From positions 1 through 64,000 of IMG/VR virus record IMGVR_UViG_3300025913_000022: a stretch of 64,000 nt of DNA. One strand, 5' to 3'. The position numbers and the translations under genes are program-made. Within the stretch, counting starts at the first letter, position 1; every line of letters begins with the position of its first letter. Shown here piece after piece: positions 42,645-51,352 of this stretch. The notes under the pieces were generated by a model, which was given only the letters and a program-made list of their open reading frames with translations, ran no database searches and had not been told where the DNA came from. The DNA comes from a virus.

Positions 42645-43955
42645 ATGGCTTATGACTTACATGCCTTTGGCAAAGTGTTCGTAGGAACACAGGTTAGTGG
42701 AAGTGGTGCGGGACAAAATCCTAATCCTAATTTAAGTAACGGATTCGTTACTACTGCTGGTATATCCACGGCAAATTTAAACACAACTTCACCTACTGCT
42801 AGTTTAAACTACGGTATAGGAAGTTTTGGTATGTTTAATAAAGATACTTGGAAATCAGTAACATCTGCGAGTGTATCGGGAACATGTTGTTCTCTTGTAC
42901 TTGCTTGTGCTGGTTTGTATCAAAATGATAAATTATCTCCTTTTATTGGTGGAATGAATGAAACCAATAAATCGAAATATATTAACCCTAAAACGGTAAG
43001 TCATTTCTATAGAGTTGATCCTTGTACTCCACAACAACAAATAGTGCATGTTGGTAATACCAAATACACTAAAACATTAAGTCCAAATGATCCGGCTTGT
43101 TGTTTTGAATTCTTGTGTGGAGAAACTTATACATTACGTATAGATATCAAAGGTTCACCTGCGCTTCGTTTTTTAAATCACCAGTTATATCGTAACATTG
43201 ATTTTTATACCGGTTGTTGTTCTGGTCCTGTACCTACAGATGTTGACTCAAGTTTAGTTATGATAGGTTGGGCAAACTACATTGTGGGTGATCCACTATT
43301 ATCTCAATTCTTGCAGCCTATCGTTTATGATGAAGCAGGTTTAGCATGGTATGCTCCGGGAACTGCTGGTGCTCCACGTACTTGGGATCAATACGTTTCT
43401 CCGGGTCATACAAATGGTGCATGCGCTGGCTTACGTTTACTTGGTGCTTATATTGATACTCGTTTCAAAGATTGTACTTTCCAAGTAAGTGATTTCTTTG
43501 AAAAAGAACCTATTAAAATCTACGTTTCTATGGTAGACTTTACTGGAGACCCTTGTACTTTCGAAGGAATTTGTGTAAAAACAGAATGTCCTCCGTTACA
43601 AGGAATGGGTTTTGGAGAACAAGTTTTACGTGATTTGATCATGTCTGAAAACTATCGTCAAAACTATTTCCGTTCTGGTTCGGATTTCCGTATCAGGGAA
43701 GTAACTGAAGGCGATCAGCTTTTAAATGTAATTAGCCGTAGTGCTTTCTATACACGCTATGTGTTGTTACATAATATAACCCGAAACAATAACCCTACCG
43801 GTGTTTTTGATAACGATCAATATCGTTTAGAAATCATCACAAATGGTCCAAACACAGCTTTTGAAAGCTTTATGAGCAGTTGGTTAGGAACATGTAATGG
43901 TTGTACAACATTACAAGTAGATGGTTGCTCACCTTGTACTCCGATAGCTCCGTAA
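42645..43955 (+). CDS. Cys-rich virion protein (436 aa)
   Basis: Beta-rich, with an N-terminal Ser/Gly/Thr-rich part (GKVFVGTQVSGSGAGQNPNP), Cys pairs (GTCCSLVLACAG, DPACCFEFLCGE, YTGCCSGP) and a final CNGCTTLQVDGCSPC. The middle segment RDLIMSENYRQNYFRSGSDF is more polar. High Cys content is shared with the following five genes and suggests disulfide- or metal-stabilised surface parts of the virion. It has its own leader region and a strong terminator after it. Exact role (tail tube, collar or auxiliary capsid) not determined. Confidence 0.6.
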   Translation: MAYDLHAFGKVFVGTQVSGSGAGQNPNPNLSNGFVTTAGISTANLNTTSPTASLNYGIGSFGMFNKDTWKSVTSASVSGTCCSLVLACAGLYQNDKLSPFIGGMNETNKSKYINPKTVSHFYRVDPCTPQQQIVHVGNTKYTKTLSPNDPACCFEFLCGETYTLRIDIKGSPALRFLNHQLYRNIDFYTGCCSGPVPTDVDSSLVMIGWANYIVGDPLLSQFLQPIVYDEAGLAWYAPGTAGAPRTWDQYVSPGHTNGACAGLRLLGAYIDTRFKDCTFQVSDFFEKEPIKIYVSMVDFTGDPCTFEGICVKTECPPLQGMGFGEQVLRDLIMSENYRQNYFRSGSDFRIREVTEGDQLLNVISRSAFYTRYVLLHNITRNNNPTGVFDNDQYRLEIITNGPNTAFESFMSSWLGTCNGCTTLQVDGCSPCTPIAP

Positions 43956-43979
43956 TAGTTTATTAATTAAACATAACAA

Positions 43980-44016
43980 AGGGAGGAAGGATTCTAAAAA
44001 AATTCCTCCTCCTTTT
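43980..44016 (+). terminator. Terminator after 42645 gene
   Basis: GGGAGGAA pairs with TTCCTCCTCC around a 14-nt loop and is followed by TTTTTTG. Confidence 0.8.
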
Positions 44017-44037
44017 TTGTTTTTAAAATATTTTACA

Positions 44038-44583
44038 TTGTCACAGCACGTATTAAGCTTAGAAGCTCCCGATACATTGAATCGCTGCCAATTACGATTG
44101 GTAGATACATCGGTTTATAACCAACAGGTAAACGTTACTTGTCCAGATTTGCAAGTGACAGTGCCGGGTTTTAATGTTGCTGTAGATATTCCTGTTCAAC
44201 CCGGATTTATTTTAAATTTAACCGCGTGTGATCTTAAAATACAGAAGAATGGTTGCGGGACAACTTTCGATAATCTTCCTGATGGTATTTATATAATTAG
44301 GTATAGTGTTGCTCCTAATAAATTTGTTTATGTGGAGTATAATTATTTGAGAGAAATAAATGCTTTAAATAAAGTTTACAAAATTTTGTGTTCACTTGAT
44401 GTTAGTCATTGTGAACCTCCAGCTAAAGTTAAAGCGAAATTAGAAGAATTAAATTTGATAAGAATGTATTTACTTGCCGCAAAAGCAAAAGTAGAATACT
44501 GTCATAAACCAAAAGAGGGTATGGATATTTTTAATTATGCTGTTAGGTTGTTGGATAAAATGACCTGCAGCACTTGTGTTTAA
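44038..44583 (+). CDS. Hypothetical virion-region protein (181 aa)
   Basis: TTG at 44038 is taken as start because an earlier frame extension would overlap the terminator. N-terminal beta domain: LRLVDTSVYNQQVNVTCPDL, VAVDIPVQPGFILNLTACDL, then GIYIIRYSVAPNKFVYVEYN. C-terminal helical half with KVKAKLEELNLIRMYLLAAK and Cys (CHKPKEG, CSTC). Same layout recurs in Bacteroidetes phage structural blocks; role unknown. Confidence 0.6.
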   Translation: MSQHVLSLEAPDTLNRCQLRLVDTSVYNQQVNVTCPDLQVTVPGFNVAVDIPVQPGFILNLTACDLKIQKNGCGTTFDNLPDGIYIIRYSVAPNKFVYVEYNYLREINALNKVYKILCSLDVSHCEPPAKVKAKLEELNLIRMYLLAAKAKVEYCHKPKEGMDIFNYAVRLLDKMTCSTCV

Positions 44584-44604
44584 ACCAACTAAAACCAACA
44601 TAAA

Positions 44605-44802
44605 ATGTCAGCAATTTGTCCGAACTGCCACGCTAAATTAGGATGTGGATGTCAATTAAGAAGAGCTTCAAATGGAGCACAAGTTTGTGCTAACTGTATT
44701 GTATCTTACGAAAATAACTTGAATGCTCAACGTCAACAAAATACACAGGCACCTCAAAACAACGGAGTACCTTTAATAGAATCAATAAAACTTATCCCTT
44801 AA
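44605..44802 (+). CDS. Small zinc-ribbon protein (65 aa)
   Basis: CPNCHAKLGCGCQLRRASNG then QVCANCIVSYE: two CxxC-type pairs plus CGC, a small zinc ribbon (residues 5-37). The C-terminal half is Gln/Asn-rich and disordered. Seen in this place next to Cys-rich structural genes of Bacteroidetes phages. Preceded by a double ACCAAC leader. Could bind DNA or stabilise the virion. Confidence 0.7.
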   Translation: MSAICPNCHAKLGCGCQLRRASNGAQVCANCIVSYENNLNAQRQQNTQAPQNNGVPLIESIKLIP

Positions 44803-44804
44803 AA

Positions 44805-46694
44805 GTGCCAACTACTCCAAATAATTGTCCTTGTCCTACAGGTTATACACTAGATTCTAGTGGTAATAACTGTGTCAAGACAGTAACATCAGCAGCTGTT
44901 TTAAGTAGTACTGTTTATACTGTTGGACCCGGTATTCAAAATAGAAATTATGGGAGTCAGGGTACAGATTTTTACGCAGATATAACTAACAATGTTTATC
45001 CTATTATTGTAGATGAACCTAACAATAGGTTTAAAGATGCTACAGGTAGTATATTAGCTGTAAATAATAACGTCACAAACTTTTTTTGGGGAGTTTATAA
45101 TGCATCGGGTCCTGTTCCTCCTTATTATGGAAGATTAAATGCTTGTGGGGTATGGACAACAATTCCTCAAAGCATTAGTACAAATTTTGAATCTTATCCA
45201 CTAAAAGAATGGATAGGATTTAGTGTTTGTGTGAATATACCTCAAACGGGTACTTATTGTATTGGTTTGGGTGCCGATAATATGTGTAGGTTTAAATTAG
45301 ATGGTCAGTTAATCGTTGATTTAAGCTTTTTAGAAAGTATTTCAGGAGGAATGACTTGGCAATTTAACAAGTGGCACGTATTTCCAATTACTTTACAAGC
45401 GGGTACTCACATTATTAGTTTAGAGGGTTGGAATTATGAAAGTGATGCTGCTTTCGGTGCAGAAATCTATAATGCAACGCCTGCTCAATTAGCAACAATT
45501 GTAACCCAGTCTGCATTAACTGCAGTAACTGTTTTTTCAACATTTGATAAAATAGGACAAACATTTCAAACTGGTCAATCGAGTGGTTATGTCTGCCCTA
45601 GTGATAGTTGTAGTTTAAATACATGTACAGATGTTCCAATGTGTGTATGTTTAGAAACTATACCGTTGCCTTCTTGTTGCTTTAAATTAACGAATTGTTT
45701 GAGTGGGGCTGTAATAATAACTTCAGCAGATTTATCTGGTAGTATTGGAGCAGTTGTAAATATCGCAGAGCAACAGGGATGCTGGAAAATAACAAGTGCT
45801 GCAACTTGCGATGGAGCTGTTCCTACAATAACTGTAACACACACCTATGGTGGTAGTTGTAATGAATGTTTGCCTTGTTATATTTTAACTAATTGTTCTG
45901 ATCGTAGTCAAACGCTTTCTACATCAACTGATTTAAGTACATATGTAGGTGGTGTTGTGCAGATAGCAGGTTATCCTACTATATGTTGGAATGTGACATC
46001 CTCTTCGAATTGCAAAACATTAACACCAGTTCAAGTAGTTAAATCATATGTTGATTGTACAACTTGTTTGTGTATTTCTTATTTACTTACAGATTGCTCG
46101 GGAGTTAATCCATCAATTATAACTAATACAAATTTAAGTGCATACTTAGGAAAAGTTATAAAAATAAAAAGTTGTGCTAATATTTGTTGGGAAGTTTCTT
46201 GTTCTGGTAGTAGTGCAGGCGCTGTAGATATTGTTTTATCACAAAGTTTTGATACATGTGATCTTTGTAATCCACCTATAGTTTGCCCTTCTCCTGAATT
46301 GTTACACAACAGAAAAGTTTATCCGGGTTATAATACACCCGGTTGTTCTCCAGAGTATACAGAAGAAGTGAATTGTGAATTTGCAAAACAAATTTTTAAT
46401 ATTGTAAAGAAAAGAAGGTATGGTATAACAGTTTGTTGTGATGAAGATTTACAGAAATATCAAATAAAAAAAGATCTTCTTGATTTAAGAGCAATTTATG
46501 ATCCACAAGCATGTGTTGCTTGTCCTCCTAAAGATTGTTGCCCTCCTTGTGAAGTTATACCTCCTGTTATACCTGTACCGGTTCCGTGTTCACCTTCTAC
46601 AGATATTACGGCAACAATTGTTATAATTACCCCTTGTGCTGATGATAGCGGTCCGGTTGGAGCAACTATTGTTTTTAATAATCCAACAAGGTGA
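44805..46694 (+). CDS. Large Cys-repeat surface protein with PA14-like domain (629 aa)
   Basis: GTG start. Residues about 30-240 look like a PA14/GLEYA-type beta domain: NFFWGVYNASGPVPPYYGRL, GIGLGADNMCRFKLDGQ-type pattern and WHVFPITLQAGTHIISLEG. After it come three tandem repeats of about 70 aa that start C(F/Y)xLTxC and carry CWxV: CCFKLTNCLSGAV, CYILTNCSDRSQT, YLLTDCSGVNPS. A helical segment EFAKQIFNIVKKRRYG and a Pro/Cys-rich end follow. Probably a surface fibre or lectin-like receptor binder. Coupled to the zinc-ribbon gene. Confidence 0.65.
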   Translation: MPTTPNNCPCPTGYTLDSSGNNCVKTVTSAAVLSSTVYTVGPGIQNRNYGSQGTDFYADITNNVYPIIVDEPNNRFKDATGSILAVNNNVTNFFWGVYNASGPVPPYYGRLNACGVWTTIPQSISTNFESYPLKEWIGFSVCVNIPQTGTYCIGLGADNMCRFKLDGQLIVDLSFLESISGGMTWQFNKWHVFPITLQAGTHIISLEGWNYESDAAFGAEIYNATPAQLATIVTQSALTAVTVFSTFDKIGQTFQTGQSSGYVCPSDSCSLNTCTDVPMCVCLETIPLPSCCFKLTNCLSGAVIITSADLSGSIGAVVNIAEQQGCWKITSAATCDGAVPTITVTHTYGGSCNECLPCYILTNCSDRSQTLSTSTDLSTYVGGVVQIAGYPTICWNVTSSSNCKTLTPVQVVKSYVDCTTCLCISYLLTDCSGVNPSIITNTNLSAYLGKVIKIKSCANICWEVSCSGSSAGAVDIVLSQSFDTCDLCNPPIVCPSPELLHNRKVYPGYNTPGCSPEYTEEVNCEFAKQIFNIVKKRRYGITVCCDEDLQKYQIKKDLLDLRAIYDPQACVACPPKDCCPPCEVIPPVIPVPVPCSPSTDITATIVIITPCADDSGPVGATIVFNNPTR

Positions 46695-46739
46695 TAAAAA
46701 ATTAGGATAAATGAATAAGTTTTATTATATTATATTAGC

Positions 46740-48242
46740 ATGAAACCTACAAACTCAAGAAAAGAATCTTGTACTCCTACTTCTTCTAATTGCGTAATAT
46801 GGCAAGGGAAAGATATTCCTTGTTTAAAAATATGTGAAGGTGATAGTGTTAGTGAGGTTGTTTTTGCTTTAGCAGAAAAATTATGTTGCATATTAGATAT
46901 TTTTGATGTTAAAGATTATGATCTAGGGTGTTTAAACTTGGAACAGTGTGCTCCTGCAGATTTTGAATCTTTAATACAATTACTTATTAATAAAATTTGT
47001 GCATTAGAAAATATAACTCCTCCAACGAGTTCTACACAATCAGGTTGTCCAAATTGTGTAGTTCAAATGGCTCCTTGTTTTTATTATAATGATCCTAAAA
47101 CAGGAGATCAAGTTGTTGAATCACAATTAACGGATTACGTGACGCTGATAGGTAATACTATTTGTAACATATTAAAAAATACAGGTACACAAGCGGGTCT
47201 TATAGGTAGTCAAGGTCAAAGAATTTCTAATCTTGAGAGACAGGTAAATAATTTACCTACATCAAACGGATTACCTCAAATTACTCCGGTGTGTGTTATT
47301 TCAAGTATTGTACCTGTTGATTTGGATAAAGTTGTAGCTGCTTTAGAACAACAGTTTTGTGAATTGCGTTCTGCAACAGGAACTACTACAGATATATTTC
47401 AAGCAATATCACAACAATGTGCGGGTTTAGATCAAGCGCCGGCTTTAGGTACTCAAGGTGGAACCATGGGTTCAATAAATGGTTGGAAAACAAACGTGCA
47501 AAGTGCGGCAGATGCAATTAATAATATTTGGCTTACTATATGTGATTTAAGGTCAGCGGTTACTAATATTAAAACAAATTGTTGTGCTACACCTTGTAAT
47601 GGAGTTGCTTTGAGATTACAAGCAACAATGCCTACTTCCAATCAGCTTATACTATTTTTTACAGGAACAATTCCGGAAGGTTTGGTTCAGTGTAATCAGA
47701 ATGGAACTCTATTTAAAATAACAGATCAATCAGGAAACGAGTTAGATGTTACAATAAATTTAATTGGTGCTTTAAATAATCCTTCTGGAACTCCGATTCA
47801 ATTGGCGGGCACTCCAATAAATACAGTTGATGATTTAACTATATCTGCATCTGTATGTTTTAAAGAAGATTCTTCTGGAACAATTTGTCAATCTGTTTTA
47901 TCTTACATATTTGTAAACACAAGTGTTTGTCCATTGGTTACTTATATTTCAGGATTAAATTCTATAACGTTTAAGTTTAATGCTGCTTTTGTAGCCACAT
48001 TTGGTGTAGAATTATATGATAGTACCGGTAATACTTTACTTCAAAATGAAGTATTTTCTGTAGGAACTCCTGTAGAAATATCCGGAGTATTTAATGGTTT
48101 AGGTTTTGGCACAGTATATAAAATACTTGTTAGAATTATTAAACCTAATAAGACCACTGTTTGTCCTTTAACTGTAGTAACAACATTACCTAACCCTTGT
48201 CCTCCTTCAAATTTTGTTGAGGCAATAATAACTATTCCATAA
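46740..48242 (+). CDS. Cys-rich fibre-type protein (500 aa)
   Basis: N-terminal CTPTSSNCVIWQGKDIPCLK and SVSEVVFALAEKLCCILDIF (residues 10-60) look like a virion-attachment domain. The middle has coiled-coil segments (LIGSQGQRISNLERQVNNLP). C-terminal third is repeated beta sandwich: LILFFTGTIPEGLVQCNQNG, GTVYKILVRIIKPNKTT, of FN3-like type. Neighbours are also Cys-rich. A trimeric fibre is the most likely role. Confidence 0.6.
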   Translation: MKPTNSRKESCTPTSSNCVIWQGKDIPCLKICEGDSVSEVVFALAEKLCCILDIFDVKDYDLGCLNLEQCAPADFESLIQLLINKICALENITPPTSSTQSGCPNCVVQMAPCFYYNDPKTGDQVVESQLTDYVTLIGNTICNILKNTGTQAGLIGSQGQRISNLERQVNNLPTSNGLPQITPVCVISSIVPVDLDKVVAALEQQFCELRSATGTTTDIFQAISQQCAGLDQAPALGTQGGTMGSINGWKTNVQSAADAINNIWLTICDLRSAVTNIKTNCCATPCNGVALRLQATMPTSNQLILFFTGTIPEGLVQCNQNGTLFKITDQSGNELDVTINLIGALNNPSGTPIQLAGTPINTVDDLTISASVCFKEDSSGTICQSVLSYIFVNTSVCPLVTYISGLNSITFKFNAAFVATFGVELYDSTGNTLLQNEVFSVGTPVEISGVFNGLGFGTVYKILVRIIKPNKTTVCPLTVVTTLPNPCPPSNFVEAIITIP

Positions 48243-48808
48243 TGAGTTGCGGATGTAATAAATTAAATAAAAAACCTTGTTCTTGTTCTGTGCCTTGCGG
48301 GTGCGGTGATAAACCATTAGTGACTTGCTCACCTTGCGTTACCCCTCCTTGCAATAATGGGGACCTTTGTCCTGAAACGTTTAGTGCAGGCTGTGTTGTG
48401 TATACGGGCGATAATATCGTAGATGCAAATGGAGGAGTGATTGTTGCAAAAGGAGACAGGGTAGATGCAATACTTCAAAAATTAATCTTATTTTCAGTTA
48501 ATCCGGGTTGTGCATATCCTTCATCTCCTTGTCAAAGTGTTTTAGGATTACAAAGTGTTCAAATTACTGCAACAACAGCTTCTTTTAAATGGCTACCTGT
48601 ATTTACGGCTACACAATATCAGTTAGAATATCGTGCTTCAAATTCGACTACTTGGTTGGTAAATCCACCAATAGTAAATTCAACTACTCCAATGGATAAC
48701 ATAGGTATATTAGCTCCTAGTACAATTTATTATGTAAGGGTTAATAGCACCTGTCCTTCCGGTATGTGCACTTCATTAACAATATCAATAACAACACCAG
48801 CGTCATAA
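48242..48808 (+). CDS. Cys-rich protein with FN3-like domain (188 aa)
   Basis: Starts in the stop of the previous gene. Residues 1-60 are a Cys-rich cluster (CGCNKLNKKPCSCSVPCGCG). The SVSEVV-like attachment pattern recurs as IVAKGDRVDAILQKLILFSV. The C-terminal part is one FN3-like beta sandwich: VQITATTASFKWLPVFTATQ, YQLEYRASNSTTWLV, STIYYVRVNSTCPSG. FN3 domains on phage virions bind surfaces or sugars. Likely fibre or decoration protein. Confidence 0.7.
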   Translation: MSCGCNKLNKKPCSCSVPCGCGDKPLVTCSPCVTPPCNNGDLCPETFSAGCVVYTGDNIVDANGGVIVAKGDRVDAILQKLILFSVNPGCAYPSSPCQSVLGLQSVQITATTASFKWLPVFTATQYQLEYRASNSTTWLVNPPIVNSTTPMDNIGILAPSTIYYVRVNSTCPSGMCTSLTISITTPAS

Positions 48809-48833
48809 TAAACCAACAATAAAATATATTAAA

Positions 48834-50000
48834 ATGGCTTCAGTACCAGCAACAATAGTCGTAACAGTTAACTCAAATTATGCAGGAATGCATAGAATTT
48901 GTTATACCATTAATGGATCAGGAGGTTATACTTGTGTTACAGTTAACTGTCCGGGAGGAGGTGCAACATGTACAGTAGATATTCCAATTACTGTAGATAA
49001 TGAAAGTTGCACACCTATTACTTTTAGTGGATATGAGCAACCGGGTTGTGAAGATATTAGTTCTACAGAAGGAAGAATTCCTTTTACTGTAACTTTTGTC
49101 CCTTCACCTAGTTGTAAAAAATACATGGTAACTTGTATAAATGTGCCTCTTTTGTCTGTTACTGTAAATACAAAGGGTTCTGGATATAATCCTTCGCTTC
49201 CTCCATCTGTTACATTTTCTGGTGGTGGTGGTTCTGGAGCAGCTGCTACAGCTAATGTGGGAACTGGTTTTATAATTTCTTCTTCTTTATCGTCTGCTGG
49301 AACAGGTTATATTGACGGTACGTATGTGGGTGTTCCTTTAACAGGTGGTACAGGAACGGGAGCTACCGCTACAATAACGGTATCAGGTGGAATAATCACA
49401 CTTTATTCTATAACAAACGTTGGTAATGGTTATATAAATGGGGACTCTCTTATTCCTAATGCTGCAGCAATGGGTGGTTCTACTCCAAGTGTGAATGCAC
49501 ATATTTCTGTAAATAGTGATTTAGGTTTGGTTGATTCCGTTACTGTTAATGCTGTAGGTTCAGGATATACTTCGGTTCCTGTTGTTACCATTGCTCCACC
49601 TCCTTCAGGTTCAACGGCTACAGCAACAGCTGTATTAGATAAATGTCCTGCGTTTACTACAACAAATTGTGATGGTTCTATAGCGAATATAGGTAGAGCT
49701 GATTTGGGTAAGTCGGGTAATTTATGTTCGGTTACTGGTGGTCCAAATATAACTCCACAATTTTCTTCTGTGCCGGATGGAGATTGTTTATGTGATTGCT
49801 TACTTGCTACTTTTACTGTGAAAGGAGATAGTGGTTCAAGTACATTTGGTTATACTACTTGTGATGGAGTATATACACTAACAACATTGACCTTACGTAG
49901 TTCTCCTAGTAGTTTTACTGTTTGTGTTGTAAATGGTAGTGTTGGTATTGCTAATAGTGGAGCAGCACAAGGTGTTGTTACATATAATGGATCTTGTTAA
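48834..50000 (+). CDS. Gly/Thr-rich beta-repeat fibre protein (388 aa)
   Basis: N-terminal beta sandwich with four Cys, then repeated blocks: NTKGSGYNPSLPPSVTFSGG, AGTGYIDGTYVGVPLTGGTG, GNGYINGDSLIPNAAAMGG, VGSGYTSVPVVTIAPPPSGS. The spacing (about 45-60 aa, G-x-GY) is typical of beta-solenoid or trimeric shaft repeats. C-terminal domain has Cys pairs (PDGDCLCDCLLATF). Preceded by an AACCAACAATAAA leader. Fibre role inferred from repeats. Confidence 0.65.
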   Translation: MASVPATIVVTVNSNYAGMHRICYTINGSGGYTCVTVNCPGGGATCTVDIPITVDNESCTPITFSGYEQPGCEDISSTEGRIPFTVTFVPSPSCKKYMVTCINVPLLSVTVNTKGSGYNPSLPPSVTFSGGGGSGAAATANVGTGFIISSSLSSAGTGYIDGTYVGVPLTGGTGTGATATITVSGGIITLYSITNVGNGYINGDSLIPNAAAMGGSTPSVNAHISVNSDLGLVDSVTVNAVGSGYTSVPVVTIAPPPSGSTATATAVLDKCPAFTTTNCDGSIANIGRADLGKSGNLCSVTGGPNITPQFSSVPDGDCLCDCLLATFTVKGDSGSSTFGYTTCDGVYTLTTLTLRSSPSSFTVCVVNGSVGIANSGAAQGVVTYNGSC

Positions 50001-50004
50001 GAAA

Positions 50005-50085
50005 TAGGTCGCGGCTTAGTTGGTTAGCTTTAGACTGAAGCGAAGGTCCTGTGAATAAAATCATAGGACTTTTGCTTTAATAACG
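50005..50085 (+). terminator. Terminator with tRNA-like upstream fragment
   Basis: AGTCCT-type arms AGGTCCTGTG and CATAGGACTTTT form a terminator after the fibre gene. Upstream, GTCGCGGCTTAGTTGGTTAGC resembles the 5' part of a tRNA without a matching 3' part; it may be a tRNA relic. Confidence 0.45.
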
Positions 50086-50109
50086 AATGAAAAATGTTAA
50101 TTTTCCGAT

Positions 50110-50670
50110 ATGGAAATAGAATATAAAACCCCACTGGCGAATGCGCCTAAATACAGACCGACAGGAAAAAGCTTCCTGAACCCTATATTATTTTGCGCTT
50201 TTAAAAAGAAACATCCGGAACATAAAGAAGTAAAAAATAAAGATTTATCGACCGTGATAAAAACCTTTAATTCTTTAATTGCGGAAACGGCTTGTGAATT
50301 TAGGGATGGTGTAGAATTGCCGGAAGATTTGGGAGTTATTATTGTTGCATCATGTGTTAAAAAAGACGATTATCTTGATATTGAAAAATCAAGAAAAACA
50401 GGTAAAAGAACGGTGAATAGAAATTGGAATACGGATGGTTTTATTGTAAAAATATTTTTTATAAATAAACTTTATCGTCATAATTATAAACACAAAGAGT
50501 TGTGGAAATTTAAAGGGAATATGAATTTTAGAAGAATGGTGTCTAAGAAATTTCAGAAGAATTGGAAATTTTTTATTCAGGCTTCAGGTATGACAGGAAT
50601 GTTTATACAGGCAAGTAAATTTATTAAGGAACGAAGAGAAAATTTAAAAGCTGAAAAAGCTCTTATATAA
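50110..50670 (+). CDS. Basic virion-region protein (186 aa)
   Basis: Not assigned. Strongly basic: NAPKYRPTGKSFLNPILFCA, KKKHPEHKEVKNKDLSTVIK, and a C-terminal FIKERRENLKAEKALI. Contains a beta-rich middle (LPEDLGVIIVASCVKKDDYL). Directly before the ring/tail-type proteins and joined to them by one-nt gaps. Structural or DNA-contacting roles fit; a similar protein occurs here in crAss-like genomes as far as I recall. Confidence 0.55.
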   Translation: MEIEYKTPLANAPKYRPTGKSFLNPILFCAFKKKHPEHKEVKNKDLSTVIKTFNSLIAETACEFRDGVELPEDLGVIIVASCVKKDDYLDIEKSRKTGKRTVNRNWNTDGFIVKIFFINKLYRHNYKHKELWKFKGNMNFRRMVSKKFQKNWKFFIQASGMTGMFIQASKFIKERRENLKAEKALI

Positions 50671-50671
50671 A

Positions 50672-51349
50672 ATGGCAACAACAATAGGAGATACAATATC
50701 AAGAGTAAGAAACGTAATTAAAGCTGTTAAGGAAGATGCTTTCTTGACAGATCGTTTTATTTATTCTCTTGTACTTAAATACGGTAAACTTTATATAAAA
50801 CGTTTGGATGATCAAAACAAAATCATGCGTTTTCAAAGTTTGTTTGAGGTGCTTCCTTGTGTTGAATTGATTGAGGTAGATAAAGTAGATACGTGTTGTT
50901 CAGGCATAATTTCAGGTTGTATAATTAAACGAACTAAAGATCGTTTACCTACGGTGATGGAGGGAAATTATGGTCCTTTATTTAGAACTATAAGTTCAAT
51001 GGATGGATCCATTCCTTGTTTTAAAACATATCCTGCTACTTTTACACAAATGACAAATTCAACGAATTTTCATTATAATAAAAATAAATATTATTGGTAT
51101 CAGGATGGTTATTTGTATTTGCCAAATATTGAATGGGATGCTATTCGTGTAGAAGGTTTGTGGGAAGATAGTATAGCAATGTATTCTTGTGATGAATGTA
51201 AAACTTGCACATTAAGACAAGATGAATTATCGCATTTTCCTGAATATTTATTTGCTGAAATAGAAAAGAATGTGAAAGATGATTTATTAAATACAATTCA
51301 AATTCCGAAAGAAGGGCTTTTGGATAATACAAGTAATTTAAGAGATTAA
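50672..51349 (+). CDS. Ring/tail-adaptor-type protein (225 aa)
   Basis: N-terminus GDTISRVRNVIKAVKEDAFL then SLVLKYGKLYIKRLDDQNK (residues 6-60), a helical start typical of crAss-like ring proteins near the tail. Beta-rich middle with Cys (DTCCSGIISGCIIKR) and a Tyr-rich stretch (YYWYQDGYLYLPNIEWDAIR). Ends LSHFPEYLFAEIEKNV. Role inferred from order directly ahead of the muzzle-like gene. Confidence 0.65.
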   Translation: MATTIGDTISRVRNVIKAVKEDAFLTDRFIYSLVLKYGKLYIKRLDDQNKIMRFQSLFEVLPCVELIEVDKVDTCCSGIISGCIIKRTKDRLPTVMEGNYGPLFRTISSMDGSIPCFKTYPATFTQMTNSTNFHYNKNKYYWYQDGYLYLPNIEWDAIRVEGLWEDSIAMYSCDECKTCTLRQDELSHFPEYLFAEIEKNVKDDLLNTIQIPKEGLLDNTSNLRD

Positions 51350-51352
51350 AGG

